Below are positions 1 through 7,996 of a stretch of DNA of 64,000 nucleotides, in pieces (the first letter of the stretch is position 1; each line of letters begins with the position of its first letter). Origin of the DNA: QHXW01 sp963752965 (GTDB lineage: Bacteria; Acidobacteriota; Terriglobia; Bryobacterales; Bryobacteraceae). A program made the translations under genes and the position numbers. The stretch covers positions 62,001 through 126,000 of the forward strand of contig CAVWAJ010000008.1 of NCBI GenBank assembly GCA_963752965.1, read 5' to 3'. Below the pieces are notes generated by a model. The model was given only the letters and a program-made list of their open reading frames with translations, had not been told where the DNA came from and searched no databases.

Positions 1-2084
1 TCGTCTGAAACGAAAATGTCGCCGCCACTGTCTAGGCCCACGTCGAATGGAAAATGCAGCCCGGTCGCGCCCCTGCCGGCGGTTGTGCTCGTGAAGCCGC
101 TTTGCCCCAGCACCACCGACGCAGCCAACCCGGTAGCCGGTGCGGTGTTGGTGCTCGGATAAATCACCACGCGGTTTGCGGCGGTGTCCGCGACGTAAAG
201 GTTATAGGTCGCATCCAACGTCAATCCCTCGGGCGCTGTCAGGGTCTCGGCCGATGCGGTGCTCGGCGCGGTTGACGTAGTGAAACTGGACTGGCCATAG
301 ACGCGCAGGGCTGTGGCTCCGGTCTTTGGGCCGCTCGCGAATTCCAGCACGCGATTGTTTCCACTGTCGGCGATAAATAGATCGCCATTCGGTCCGAGAG
401 CCAAGCCTCCTGGCGTATTCAGCGAACTCGCGCTCACCTCGGCGAGAGCGCCAGTTGTGAAGTCGGATTGGCCAAGCACCACGTCCGGCGTGATCCGGCC
501 CGATTGAGCTACGGGCCGCGGGTAGTGCAGGACCCGGTTGTTGCCAGCGTCGGCCACATATAAGTCCCCGCCCGTTCCTACCGCAATGCCGCGCGGCGAA
601 TACAGGCCCGTGGCGGAGGGCGTCGCTGTGCCGCCGCTATCTACATTGGCAACAGCGGATGTCAGGTTTGGCTGGCCAATCACAAGGTTGGCCGGGTCTC
701 CGCTGTGAAAGTGAGCGGAATCGGTCCAGATCAGCACGCGGTTGTTATTGGTGTCCGACACGTAAAGCGCAAACGGGGAGTGGGAGTAGTCAATGGCAAT
801 CTTGTATGGTGCATTGATGCTGCCCGGCTTGATCTGGTTCGGGCCGTTCCCGGCAAAGTTGGTTTGTCCCAGTACGGCGGTTGCCGCGCTGGCATTTGCG
901 GGGAAAAACAGCACTCGGTTATTCGCCGTATCGGCGGCCAGTACGTCGCCCTTGGAATCCACCGCTACACCCACCACTCCGGCAAGCGACGTCGCCGAAG
1001 CCTCTGGAAAGGCGCCCGCATCGGGCGTGTTGCTCGTGAGGTTCGGCTGGCCAATCACCCCGGTGGCTGCCGCCCCGGAGGCCGCGCCCGCTGGGAACAT
1101 CAGCACACGGCTATCGGCGGGAACCGCCACGTACAGCGCTCCTGCGGCACTCAGCGCAAGACCCACCGGTCCCGCCAAGGACGAGGCGGTCGGCGTTTTC
1201 GGCACTCCCCGTGTGGTGAATAGCGATTGTCCGTAAACCACGCTGGCGGTGGAAGCTGCCGTCACGGGTGCCGGGAACACGAGGACTCTGGTATTCAGGT
1301 AATCGGCGACGTAGAGGTTGTTCTTGGCATCGAAGACCAATCCGTGGGGTGAGCTGAATCCGGAGGCGGAAATGGTGGTACTGCCCCGATTCGCAGTTCC
1401 GGTGGTGGCGTTGGCCTGACCCAGCACAATGTCGGCGGCCGGATTCGTGGTGTTGAGGACGGAGGCCGGGAACCGCAGAACCCGGTTGTTACCCGTGTCC
1501 GCAACCCATAGATTCCCTTGGCTGTCGCAAGCCACGCCGGTCGGGGTGGACATGCTCTGGCCGCTAAGTCCGCCTGCATTCACTACCCGGGAAGTGGAGT
1601 TCGGCTGACCGTAGAAGGCGTCCGGCGTGACATTCGAGAGATTGGCAAACGGCGACGCGAACCGGACCACGCGATTGTTCCCGGTGTCCGCCACAAACAA
1701 ATCTCCCGTGAGCGGGTTGATTGCGACGCTCGACGGATAAACGAGGCCCTTCGCGCCAATCCCGTCGGGGATGGACTGCTGTAAGTTGGGTTGTCCCAGA
1801 GCGATCGAAGCGGGTGCTCCGTTCTGGAAATTAGTGGCGCTCTCCCACCCCAGCACGCGATGATTTGCCGTATCAACCACATATAAGTGACCGCTACCAT
1901 CCACGGCAATGCCCTCGGGCGAATTCAGCGCGCTGGCCTCGACCATGTTGACGCCGTTCTGCTGCAAATTCGTCTGTCCGAGCACACGGTAGGCGGAAGG
2001 GGAGAGCTGGTTGTTAGCTGCGGCACAAAGCGAGACCGCCATCGCGGCCAAGCCGACCCACGCGCTTTCTTTAATCCATTGCAT
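1..2084 (-). CDS. Secreted NHL-repeat beta-propeller protein (3' end outside window)
   Basis: An uninterrupted reading frame runs on the minus strand from an ATG at 2084 off the left edge, so at least 694 residues are present and the C-terminus is missing. The N-terminus (MQWIKESAWVGLAAMAVSLC...) looks like a signal peptide. The rest is a regular array of NHL-type units: each has a 'GIAVD..G.LYVADT.NNRVL.F' core followed by a 'V.GQ..F/L' stretch, for example D-T-G-N-N-R-V-V and D-S-G-N-N-R-V-L. I count roughly nine or ten units, more than one six-bladed propeller needs. Such proteins are exported scaffolds or binding proteins in Acidobacteria; the ligand is unknown. The plus-strand frames over this region are shadows. 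It is divergent from nothing nearby and has no obvious operon partner. Confidence 0.85.
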   Translation of the reverse strand, partial: MQWIKESAWVGLAAMAVSLCAAANNQLSPSAYRVLGQTNLQQNGVNMVEASALNSPEGIAVDGSGHLYVVDTANHRVLGWESATNFQNGAPASIALGQPNLQQSIPDGIGAKGLVYPSSVAINPLTGDLFVADTGNNRVVRFASPFANLSNVTPDAFYGQPNSTSRVVNAGGLSGQSMSTPTGVACDSQGNLWVADTGNNRVLRFPASVLNTTNPAADIVLGQANATTGTANRGSTTISASGFSSPHGLVFDAKNNLYVADYLNTRVLVFPAPVTAASTASVVYGQSLFTTRGVPKTPTASSLAGPVGLALSAAGALYVAVPADSRVLMFPAGAASGAAATGVIGQPNLTSNTPDAGAFPEASATSLAGVVGVAVDSKGDVLAADTANNRVLFFPANASAATAVLGQTNFAGNGPNQIKPGSINAPYKIAIDYSHSPFALYVSDTNNNRVLIWTDSAHFHSGDPANLVIGQPNLTSAVANVDSGGTATPSATGLYSPRGIAVGTGGDLYVADAGNNRVLHYPRPVAQSGRITPDVVLGQSDFTTGALAEVSASSLNTPGGLALGPNGDLFIADSGNNRVLEFASGPKTGATALRVYGQSSFTTSTAPSTASAETLTAPEGLTLDATYNLYVADTAANRVVIYPSTNTAPATGLAASVVLGQSGFTSTTAGRGATGLHFPFDVGLDSGGDIFVSD

Positions 2085-2312
2085 CTATTAGGCTTCTGTC
2101 GGGCACTCTAATGCACCTTTTCTGCCACTCAGCGGCCCGCGTACCTTTTGCCCCCTAAGACCTACAAACGTCGAAGGCTGGTGCGGAGTATCGGCTCAAT
2201 CATGCCACAGGTTATGCAAAAGAATGTCAAAAAGTCTCTAAGATCCGCAGATTGGTAACCGCGAAATGGGGATGTGATTCCAGCCCTATTTTAGGGGAGT
2301 AAACCCGAAAAT

Positions 2313-2678
2313 TCAGGCCAACGGCTCGAAGGATTCCAGGTTGTGCCGAGGCGCCCTGGAATTTGTAAGTAGATCGTAATCTTCGATATAGCAGCCTAGC
2401 CCGAAACCGTCCTGCTGACCCTCGACGCGCGCCACACGCACGCGGCATTGCAGGCGAATGGGCGATTCATTGTAACCAAAGCTGCCAGCGGGAATGGCAA
2501 TGATGCACTCCAACTGCTCGCCTAACTCGAATGGTTCCTTCGAGATACAGTAGAACCCATTACTGGTTAGGTTTTCCGTAGTGCTCTCGACCGAGGGAGC
2601 GGCCGAATCCCGGAATAGACGTACCGGCCAATGCAGGGCGATGCGTTTACGCTTGCGCCGTTCTTCGAGTGCAACCAT
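2313..2678 (-). CDS. PilZ-domain protein (probable c-di-GMP receptor)
   Basis: This is a 121-residue single-domain protein. The N-terminus carries an arginine-rich RRKRKR stretch that fits the RxxxR half of the PilZ c-di-GMP motif. The second half (D/N-x-S-x-x-G) is visible as N-L-T-S-N-G about 25 residues later, followed by the beta-barrel pattern. Known PilZ proteins bind c-di-GMP and adjust motility, secretion or polysaccharide output. A longer frame opens with GTG at 2828, but there GGAGGT directly abuts the start codon, whereas the ATG at 2678 has GAGGA at a workable distance, so I chose the ATG. It diverges from the two-component operon that begins at 3231. Confidence 0.75.
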   Translation of the reverse strand: MVALEERRKRKRIALHWPVRLFRDSAAPSVESTTENLTSNGFYCISKEPFELGEQLECIIAIPAGSFGYNESPIRLQCRVRVARVEGQQDGFGLGCYIEDYDLLTNSRAPRHNLESFEPLA

Positions 2679-3230
2679 GGCCGATAAATCCTCGAATCTT
2701 CGCTCACCTACAGTTTCACTACCAAACTCCTCTCCGAAAGTTTGCGCGTAACCGAGGCTACGTGCCGCGTTGCCGAATGCGGGAGGTGGATGCCCGATCC
2801 CGGGCAGTTCACAGTTGTCGAAGCCCACACCTCCGTCCGCGATGCATTGCCTTCGCTCGCGATTGGGTTCCGGGACTTGGCGGACTGGTTAGCATTTTTG
2901 CCGCCAGTTGGTTTTCCACAGCTTTTTCAACGGGTTGGCTCCACGATCCCAGAAACGCGGTGTCTCTCACATCAGGAAGCTCCCAGGCTGATTTCCTTGC
3001 AACTGAAAGACCTGTCTCAGTTTGCGGGAATGAGTTGCCAAATTTTAGGAAAAACCCTCACTTGTCTAAGGGATTTACCGGACTTGTAGTTCATCCGAAT
3101 CCTGTTTATAGCTATAGTTAGCAATGAGGGAAAAAATTTGGAGTGCTCAGTGGAAATCTTGACAAAAATCAGGATTGCGATATTCTGCTCGATGTCTTTG
3201 GTGGACTTGGCCGGTAGATAGATCCACTCC
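2679..3230. other. 552-bp divergent intergenic region
   Basis: No coding sequence is convincing here. Short frames on both strands lack start signals and composition typical of the flanking genes. The right part is AT-richer than the average of the window and holds the promoter of the kinase operon at 3159-3186. The left part presumably contains the promoter of the PilZ gene, although I could not pick out clear hexamers for it. Confidence 0.6.
3159..3186 (+). promoter_or_regulatory. Sigma-70-type promoter of the kinase/regulator operon
   Basis: A perfect TTGACA (3159-3164) is followed after 16 bp by TATTCT (3181-3186, four of six matches to TATAAT). The transcript would start near 3193 and give a leader of about 38 nt before the kinase ATG at 3231. 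Confidence 0.6.
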
Positions 3231-4472
3231 ATGCACATTCAGTTAGTATCCACAGACAAGTCGCTATACACGATCTGCCGAGAGACGTTGACCGGATTTC
3301 GGGGGAATGACTGGACCCTGAATGTCGGCGCGGCTCCCGGCGGCGAGGGTGCGCCCGATCTGGTGATTTGGGATTGCGATTCCGATGTGCCACTTCCGCG
3401 GCAGTTGGACTTCGAACAGGAGCGCAACAACCTGTTCCTGGTATCTCGCAAGAAAATGGCGGTGCTGCTAGAACGGTTGCCGATGGCGGCCGTGGCGATT
3501 CTACTGAAGCCGGTTCAAAAGGCGACTCTGCGGGCGTTTCTCGAGCACGCGGTGGCGCGGCACGAAAAGAACCGCGCGACCGACGTGGACTCGCTGCGCG
3601 CTGACCGGGACGAAATTCTGCAATGCCTATTGCATGCCAATCTCAAGTTGCAGGAATACGACCAGGACCGCACGAATTTTCTTGCCCGCGCCGTGCACGA
3701 TTTTCGGGCGCCGCTAACGGCCATCGATGGGTATTGCGGCCTGGTCCTCGGCCAGCAATTAGGTCCTATCACCGAAGAGCAGCAGGAAGTTCTGGAGCGG
3801 ATGCAGCACTCCATTAAACGCCTCTCGCGCATGGCGACCGCCATGTTCCAATTGAGCGTGGGCCGGCAAGTGGAGAAGCGGCCGAATTTACAGAAGGGTG
3901 ACATCGAAGCCTGCATCGACCAAGCCATGCACGAGATGGCGCCTTTCGGCGAAGCCAAGCGGCTACGCCTGGGTCTGGAGGTGATGTCTCCGCCGCAGGC
4001 GTTATATTTCGATCGCGAGCAGATTGAGCAGGTGCTGATCAACCTACTCGACAATGCCTGCAAGTTCACTCCAAAGTACGGCTCTATAGAAGTCCGAGGT
4101 TACCCTTACTTCTGGGAACGGCGCGCCAAATTAAAAACAGCGATTACAAATGGCGAACGGCGGACCTCCAGGGTGCAGGCGCCCAACGCGTACCGGGTTG
4201 ATATCTGCGACTCCGGTCCGGGCGTGCCGCTCGAAAACCTGGAAAAGATCTTTGAGGAGTACACCTCATATTCCGGCGGCCAGGACCGGTCTGGAGGGGG
4301 CCTGGGCCTGGCGATTTGTAAGTTCATCCTCAATTCACATGAAGGGCAAGTTTGGGCCGAAACGGGCGAGCGGGGATCGACTTTCTCGTTTGTTCTTCCT
4401 TTCGTCCAACACGATGCTCAACTGACCCTAATGACCGAACCACCCCACCAGACAATGCAGGCTGGCGCATGA
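3231..4472 (+). CDS. Soluble sensor histidine kinase with N-terminal pseudo-receiver domain
   Basis: The 413-residue protein has no membrane segment. Residues about 1-112 have receiver-like secondary structure (hydrophobic DLVIWD, then LFLVS, then ILLKPVQK with K93), but the acidic pocket is incomplete, so it is probably a non-phosphorylatable pseudo-receiver. The HisKA region contains the H-box A-V-H-D-F-R-A-P-L with phospho-acceptor H156. The ATPase domain follows, with N-box LLDNACKF, G1 box DSGPGVP and G2 box GGGLGLAI. Kinases of this build take input from a protein partner or cytoplasmic signal. The stop overlaps the next gene by four bases (ATGA at 4469), so kinase and response regulator are translationally coupled and most likely a cognate pair. 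Confidence 0.88.
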   Translation: MHIQLVSTDKSLYTICRETLTGFRGNDWTLNVGAAPGGEGAPDLVIWDCDSDVPLPRQLDFEQERNNLFLVSRKKMAVLLERLPMAAVAILLKPVQKATLRAFLEHAVARHEKNRATDVDSLRADRDEILQCLLHANLKLQEYDQDRTNFLARAVHDFRAPLTAIDGYCGLVLGQQLGPITEEQQEVLERMQHSIKRLSRMATAMFQLSVGRQVEKRPNLQKGDIEACIDQAMHEMAPFGEAKRLRLGLEVMSPPQALYFDREQIEQVLINLLDNACKFTPKYGSIEVRGYPYFWERRAKLKTAITNGERRTSRVQAPNAYRVDICDSGPGVPLENLEKIFEEYTSYSGGQDRSGGGLGLAICKFILNSHEGQVWAETGERGSTFSFVLPFVQHDAQLTLMTEPPHQTMQAGA

Positions 4473-5920
4473 TTCGGAACCGAGGAACGATACAAACCGT
4501 GAATAATGGCAGAACTATTCTCTTGGGCGAAGACGAACTGGAAGTGCGGAGCTATCTCGAGATGGCGCTCAAGTGCCATGGATACTCCATCGAGTCGGCG
4601 CAGGATGGCGAGGAAGTGCTGAGCTGCCTGCAACGAGACCGCGAGCGGATTTCGCTCGTGCTGCTGGACATCATGATGCCGCGCAAAGACGGTCTGGAAA
4701 CGCTGCGCGACATTCGCCGCACGGACCGGGATTTGCCCATCATCATGCTCTCGGGAGCTTCGTCACCGCTGCGGGTGGTGGAGGCCATGAAAGGCGGCGC
4801 CACCGATTTCATTCCCAAGCCGGTCAGCCACGAAGATTTGTGCAGCGCCATCGAAAAGGCGCTAGGCCAAGGTTCGCTCGATGACCACGCGGCCCGTGTC
4901 ATCAGTGACCAGCCGTCGTTGAAGCCGGAACCCCTGACGGGGGCGGTGCGGGTGAAGTCGATCGACCCTCTGCTGAAGCAGGTGGGATCTTCCGAGGTGC
5001 CGGTGCTCATTCAGGGAGAAACCGGTGTAGGCAAGGAAGTGATCGCCCGGCAGTTGTGTGCACAGTCGCCGCGGGCCAACAAGGTCTTCCTGAAGCTGAA
5101 TTGCGCGGCGCTGCCGTCGGAGCTGGTGGAGAGCGAGCTGTTCGGCTACGAGCGCGGCGCCTTCACCGGGGCCTTTCAGAAGAAGCCCGGCATGTTCGAA
5201 ATGGCGGATGGCGGCACGATCCTGCTGGATGAGATCGGCGACATGGATTTCAAGCTACAGGCGAAGCTGCTACAGGTTCTGCAAGACCAGGAGTTTCAGA
5301 GACTGGGCGGCAAGGAGACGATTCGCGTCGACGTCCGCGTGATTGCGGCAACCCACTGCGACCTGGAAACGGCGATCAGCGAAGGACGCTTCCGGGAAGA
5401 CCTTTACTACCGGCTCAATGTGGTGACTATCCGGGTGCCACCGCTGCGCGAGCGCACCGATGAGATCATGCCGCTGGCCGAATTTCTCGTGAAGAAGCAT
5501 GCGCGCCCAGGTGTAGCGCCGCTCGCGATCACTCCTGCCTTGCATCAGGTGCTGGTGGCGCACCAATGGCCGGGAAACATCCGTGAGCTGGAGAACGTGA
5601 TGCGGAAGTACCTGGTGGTGCGCGACGCCGAGATCATCATCGAAGATTTGCGCGCCCGGGCGCAGCGCAGGGCGCCCGCCTTGGCGCCTCCGCAGGCCAA
5701 AGCCATGGCGGCCGGCGCGGGCATGGGTGAGCCGTTCGACGAACCTCCCTCCACTCCCATTTTGAAGCAGGTCAACAAGGCCAAAGAGCAGGCCGAGACC
5801 GAAGCCATTGTGGCGGCGCTCCACTCCACGCGCTGGAACCGCAAGCAGGCCGCCCAGATCCTCAACATCGATTACAAAGCGCTTCTGTACAAAATGAAGA
5901 AGCTGTCGATCGAGAATTAG
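4469..5920 (+). CDS. NtrC-family sigma-54-dependent response regulator
   Basis: I chose the ATG at 4469, which overlaps the kinase stop, over an upstream in-frame start inside the kinase gene; this gives 483 residues. The receiver domain spans about 15-135, with acidic E21/D22, phospho-acceptor D67 (LLDIMMP) and the conserved lysine in IPKPVS. The AAA+ domain has Walker A GETGVGKE, the sigma-54 contact loop GAFTGA, and Walker B ILLDEIGDM. After a linker rich in Ala, Pro and Arg comes a Fis-type helix-turn-helix at the C-terminus (NRKQAAQILNIDYKALLYKM). The protein should activate RpoN promoters when phosphorylated by the upstream kinase. Targets are not evident in this window. Confidence 0.93.
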   Translation: MIRNRGTIQTVNNGRTILLGEDELEVRSYLEMALKCHGYSIESAQDGEEVLSCLQRDRERISLVLLDIMMPRKDGLETLRDIRRTDRDLPIIMLSGASSPLRVVEAMKGGATDFIPKPVSHEDLCSAIEKALGQGSLDDHAARVISDQPSLKPEPLTGAVRVKSIDPLLKQVGSSEVPVLIQGETGVGKEVIARQLCAQSPRANKVFLKLNCAALPSELVESELFGYERGAFTGAFQKKPGMFEMADGGTILLDEIGDMDFKLQAKLLQVLQDQEFQRLGGKETIRVDVRVIAATHCDLETAISEGRFREDLYYRLNVVTIRVPPLRERTDEIMPLAEFLVKKHARPGVAPLAITPALHQVLVAHQWPGNIRELENVMRKYLVVRDAEIIIEDLRARAQRRAPALAPPQAKAMAAGAGMGEPFDEPPSTPILKQVNKAKEQAETEAIVAALHSTRWNRKQAAQILNIDYKALLYKMKKLSIEN

Positions 5921-5970
5921 AGCGGGACCAAACACCGCACGGCCCTGACACACCAGACCAAAAAACCCTG

Positions 5971-6006
5971 TTGACATACGAAAGACTTACTAGTAAAGTC
6001 TTCGTA
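5971..6006 (+). promoter_or_regulatory. BlaI-type operator overlapping a leaderless promoter
   Basis: TTGACA (5971-5976) and TAAAGT (5994-5999) are separated by 17 bp. A near-perfect inverted repeat at 5977-6006 runs from TACGAA to TTCGTA and is centred on the perfect palindrome TTACTAGTAA, so it covers the spacer and the -10 box. This is the geometry expected of autorepression by the BlaI-like product. The predicted transcription start (about 6006) is one or two bases before the ATG at 6008. Confidence 0.75.
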
Positions 6007-6007
6007 T

Positions 6008-6394
6008 ATGGCAGCCGAGACCCCCAGGCCCACTGACGCCGAACTTGAAATCCTGACTGTGCTATGGAGCCTTGGACCCGCCACCGTTCGCGAGGTCCAC
6101 AACGTGATCAGCCGGCGGCGTCCCGCGCAATATAGCACCGTACTGAAATTCATGCAGATTATGGCTGAGAAGGGACTGGTGCGCCGCGATGAGAAAGAGC
6201 GCGCACATGTTTACGCAGTGGCACGGCCACGCGAGTGGACCCAGCGGCAACTCGCCGGAGACCTGCTGGAACGCGCGTTCGCAGGGTCGGCCAAGGCGCT
6301 TTTAGTTGGCGCGCTTTCGGCGCGGAAGGCGACGAAAGAGGACCTTGCTGAAATGCGCAAGCTGCTGGATGAGTACCCGAAGGGGGAAAAATGA
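6008..6394 (+). CDS. BlaI/MecI/CopY-family transcriptional repressor
   Basis: The 128-residue protein is a typical BlaI-like winged helix: 'PTDAELEILTVLW.LGPATVREV' leads into the recognition helix and wing (YSTVLKFMQIMAEKGLV.R). The C-terminal helices would dimerise. Known family members repress their own operon and are cleaved or released through a membrane M56 peptidase. That partner is encoded directly downstream with a four-base overlap (6391-6394). The start codon lies just behind the operator, with no room for a Shine-Dalgarno sequence, so initiation is probably leaderless. Confidence 0.92.
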   Translation: MAAETPRPTDAELEILTVLWSLGPATVREVHNVISRRRPAQYSTVLKFMQIMAEKGLVRRDEKERAHVYAVARPREWTQRQLAGDLLERAFAGSAKALLVGALSARKATKEDLAEMRKLLDEYPKGEK

Positions 6395-7884
6395 GCGTTC
6401 TCGAAACCTGGGTGGGCACTCCATTGGCCGCGGCGTTCGGTTGGACACTGCTGCATTCCCTGTGGGAGGGAGCGATCCTCTCGGCTGCCCTTGCGGCGGC
6501 GCTGCTAGTGATACGATCGCCGCGCACCCGCTATGCCGCGGCCTGTCTGGCGATGCTCATGATGCTCGGCGGCTTTGGCGTCACTTTGGTTCGCGTGATG
6601 CCGGAAAGTGCGCAGGGTGAGCGAAGCGCGAGGCCGCCCGCCTTTCCCACGTGGAATAGCGGTAGTGGTGCGGATGCCACTGAGCCTTCGAAACTGGACC
6701 TGGCCGAAGTCGCACCCTGGCTGACGCCGTTCTGGCTCGCGGGCGTGTGGATTTTCTACCTGAGGCATGTAGCCGGCTGGATCTCGGTATGCCGGCTGCG
6801 CCGGCGAGGCGTGTGTGGTGCGCCGGGCGAATGGGAGGACCAGATCGCTCGCTTGAGTGCGCGGTTGCGTCTGACGCGGCCGGTCCGGCTGCTCGAATCC
6901 TGCCTAGTGGATGCGCCCATGGTGCTTGGCCATTTCCGTCCGGTGATTCTGATGCCGATCGGGCTACTTGCCGGGCTGCCGGTGGGACAAGTCGAAGCCA
7001 TCCTGCTGCATGAACTGGCGCACATCCGCCGCTACGACTACCTGGTGAACGTGTTGCAGCGATCGGCGGAGGGCCTGCTGTTTTATCACCCGGCGGTCTG
7101 GTGGATCTCCCGAGTGATCCGCGCCGAGCGGGAAAACTGCTGTGACGATGTGGCTGTCGCACTGAGCGGCGATGCGCACGAGTACGCCGTGGCATTGGCC
7201 GCACTGGAACAAAAACGTTGGTCGGGCCGCGAACTGGCCGTGGCCGCTACAGGAGGGAGTCTCGTGAAACGTATCCGTCGCCTGCTGTATCCGCAAGGGC
7301 CGAACGGCGCTTGGACGCCATTGTTCGCCGCTGTAATCCTCATGGCAACAGCCGCAATAGCGCTGACCGCGTGGCCGGCGAGACCGGCTCAGGCAAGTTC
7401 CGCCGCCGCGCAGTCAGACCGTGCCGAGACCTCTCGTTATGACAAATGGCTGAATCAGGAGGTGGTCTACATCATCGCCGACGTAGAGCGCGCCGCGTTC
7501 CTGAAACTGACGACCGATGAAGAACGGGACCATTTCATCGAACAGTTCTGGCAGCGGCGCGATCCAGCGGCGGGCACGACGCCAGGCATCGTAGAAAACG
7601 AGTTCAAGAAGGAACATTACCGTCGAATCGCGTTCGCCAACAAGCACTATCGGACGGCATCCGGCAGGCTGGGGTGGCAGACCGATCGCGGTTACATATA
7701 CGTTGTCTACGGCCCACCGGATGAGATTGACAGTCACCCCAGCGGAGGAGAGCAGAGGCCGTATCCGTTCGAAGATTGGGGATACAGGCACGTGGAGGGC
7801 ATCGGCGATAACCTGTACGTCAGCTTTGTCGACCGGACGCGAACGGGCGATTATCGTTTCGCGCCCGGAAGCCCGCCCAGGTAA
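6391..7884 (+). CDS. BlaR1-like M56 membrane peptidase fused to a GWxTD domain
   Basis: This 497-residue membrane protein has hydrophobic segments near 13-40, 48-68, 110-130 and 312-330. The zinc peptidase motif is H-E-L-A-H at 207-211, with the downstream RAEREN stretch supplying the third ligand region. After the last membrane segment, a C-terminal extracytoplasmic domain (about 348-495) carries the G-W-Q-T-D signature at 428-432 and YGPPDEI. BlaR1 uses a penicillin-binding sensor at this place; here it is replaced by the GWxTD domain, common in Acidobacteria and Bacteroidetes proteins but of unknown ligand. I infer that signal binding to GWxTD triggers the peptidase and relieves BlaI repression. 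Confidence 0.88.
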   Translation: MSVLETWVGTPLAAAFGWTLLHSLWEGAILSAALAAALLVIRSPRTRYAAACLAMLMMLGGFGVTLVRVMPESAQGERSARPPAFPTWNSGSGADATEPSKLDLAEVAPWLTPFWLAGVWIFYLRHVAGWISVCRLRRRGVCGAPGEWEDQIARLSARLRLTRPVRLLESCLVDAPMVLGHFRPVILMPIGLLAGLPVGQVEAILLHELAHIRRYDYLVNVLQRSAEGLLFYHPAVWWISRVIRAERENCCDDVAVALSGDAHEYAVALAALEQKRWSGRELAVAATGGSLVKRIRRLLYPQGPNGAWTPLFAAVILMATAAIALTAWPARPAQASSAAAQSDRAETSRYDKWLNQEVVYIIADVERAAFLKLTTDEERDHFIEQFWQRRDPAAGTTPGIVENEFKKEHYRRIAFANKHYRTASGRLGWQTDRGYIYVVYGPPDEIDSHPSGGEQRPYPFEDWGYRHVEGIGDNLYVSFVDRTRTGDYRFAPGSPPR

Positions 7885-7943
7885 AAACCCTCGCACCCGG
7901 CAGACATGCGCTGTTCGCTAAGGAACCAAAACCCGGTGACACT

Positions 7944-7978
7944 GTCCCCGAGTTTTCCCCCGTCCCCGAGTTTCCCCC
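7944..7978. repeat. Tandem GTCCCCGAGTTT(T)CCCCC repeat, possible bidirectional terminator
   Basis: GTCCCCGAGTTTTCCCCC (7944-7961) is followed at once by GTCCCCGAGTTTCCCCC (7962-7978). CCCGAGT at 7965-7971 can also pair with ACTCGGG at 7984-7990 across a 12-nt loop. It lies between two convergent genes. Similar C-rich phrases occur between genes in related genomes as far as I recall, but I could not check copy number. Confidence 0.45.
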
Positions 7979-7996
7979 CTTAGACTCGGGATGAGC

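Noticed and set aside
54..1784. Several plus-strand open frames over the first 1.8 kb
   Set aside because: They are complements of the NHL-repeat gene on the minus strand, whose repeats give long open frames on the other strand.
4352..4468. N-terminal extension of the response regulator
   Set aside because: It lies inside the kinase gene in another frame. The ATG at 4469 overlaps the kinase stop and begins just before the receiver domain.
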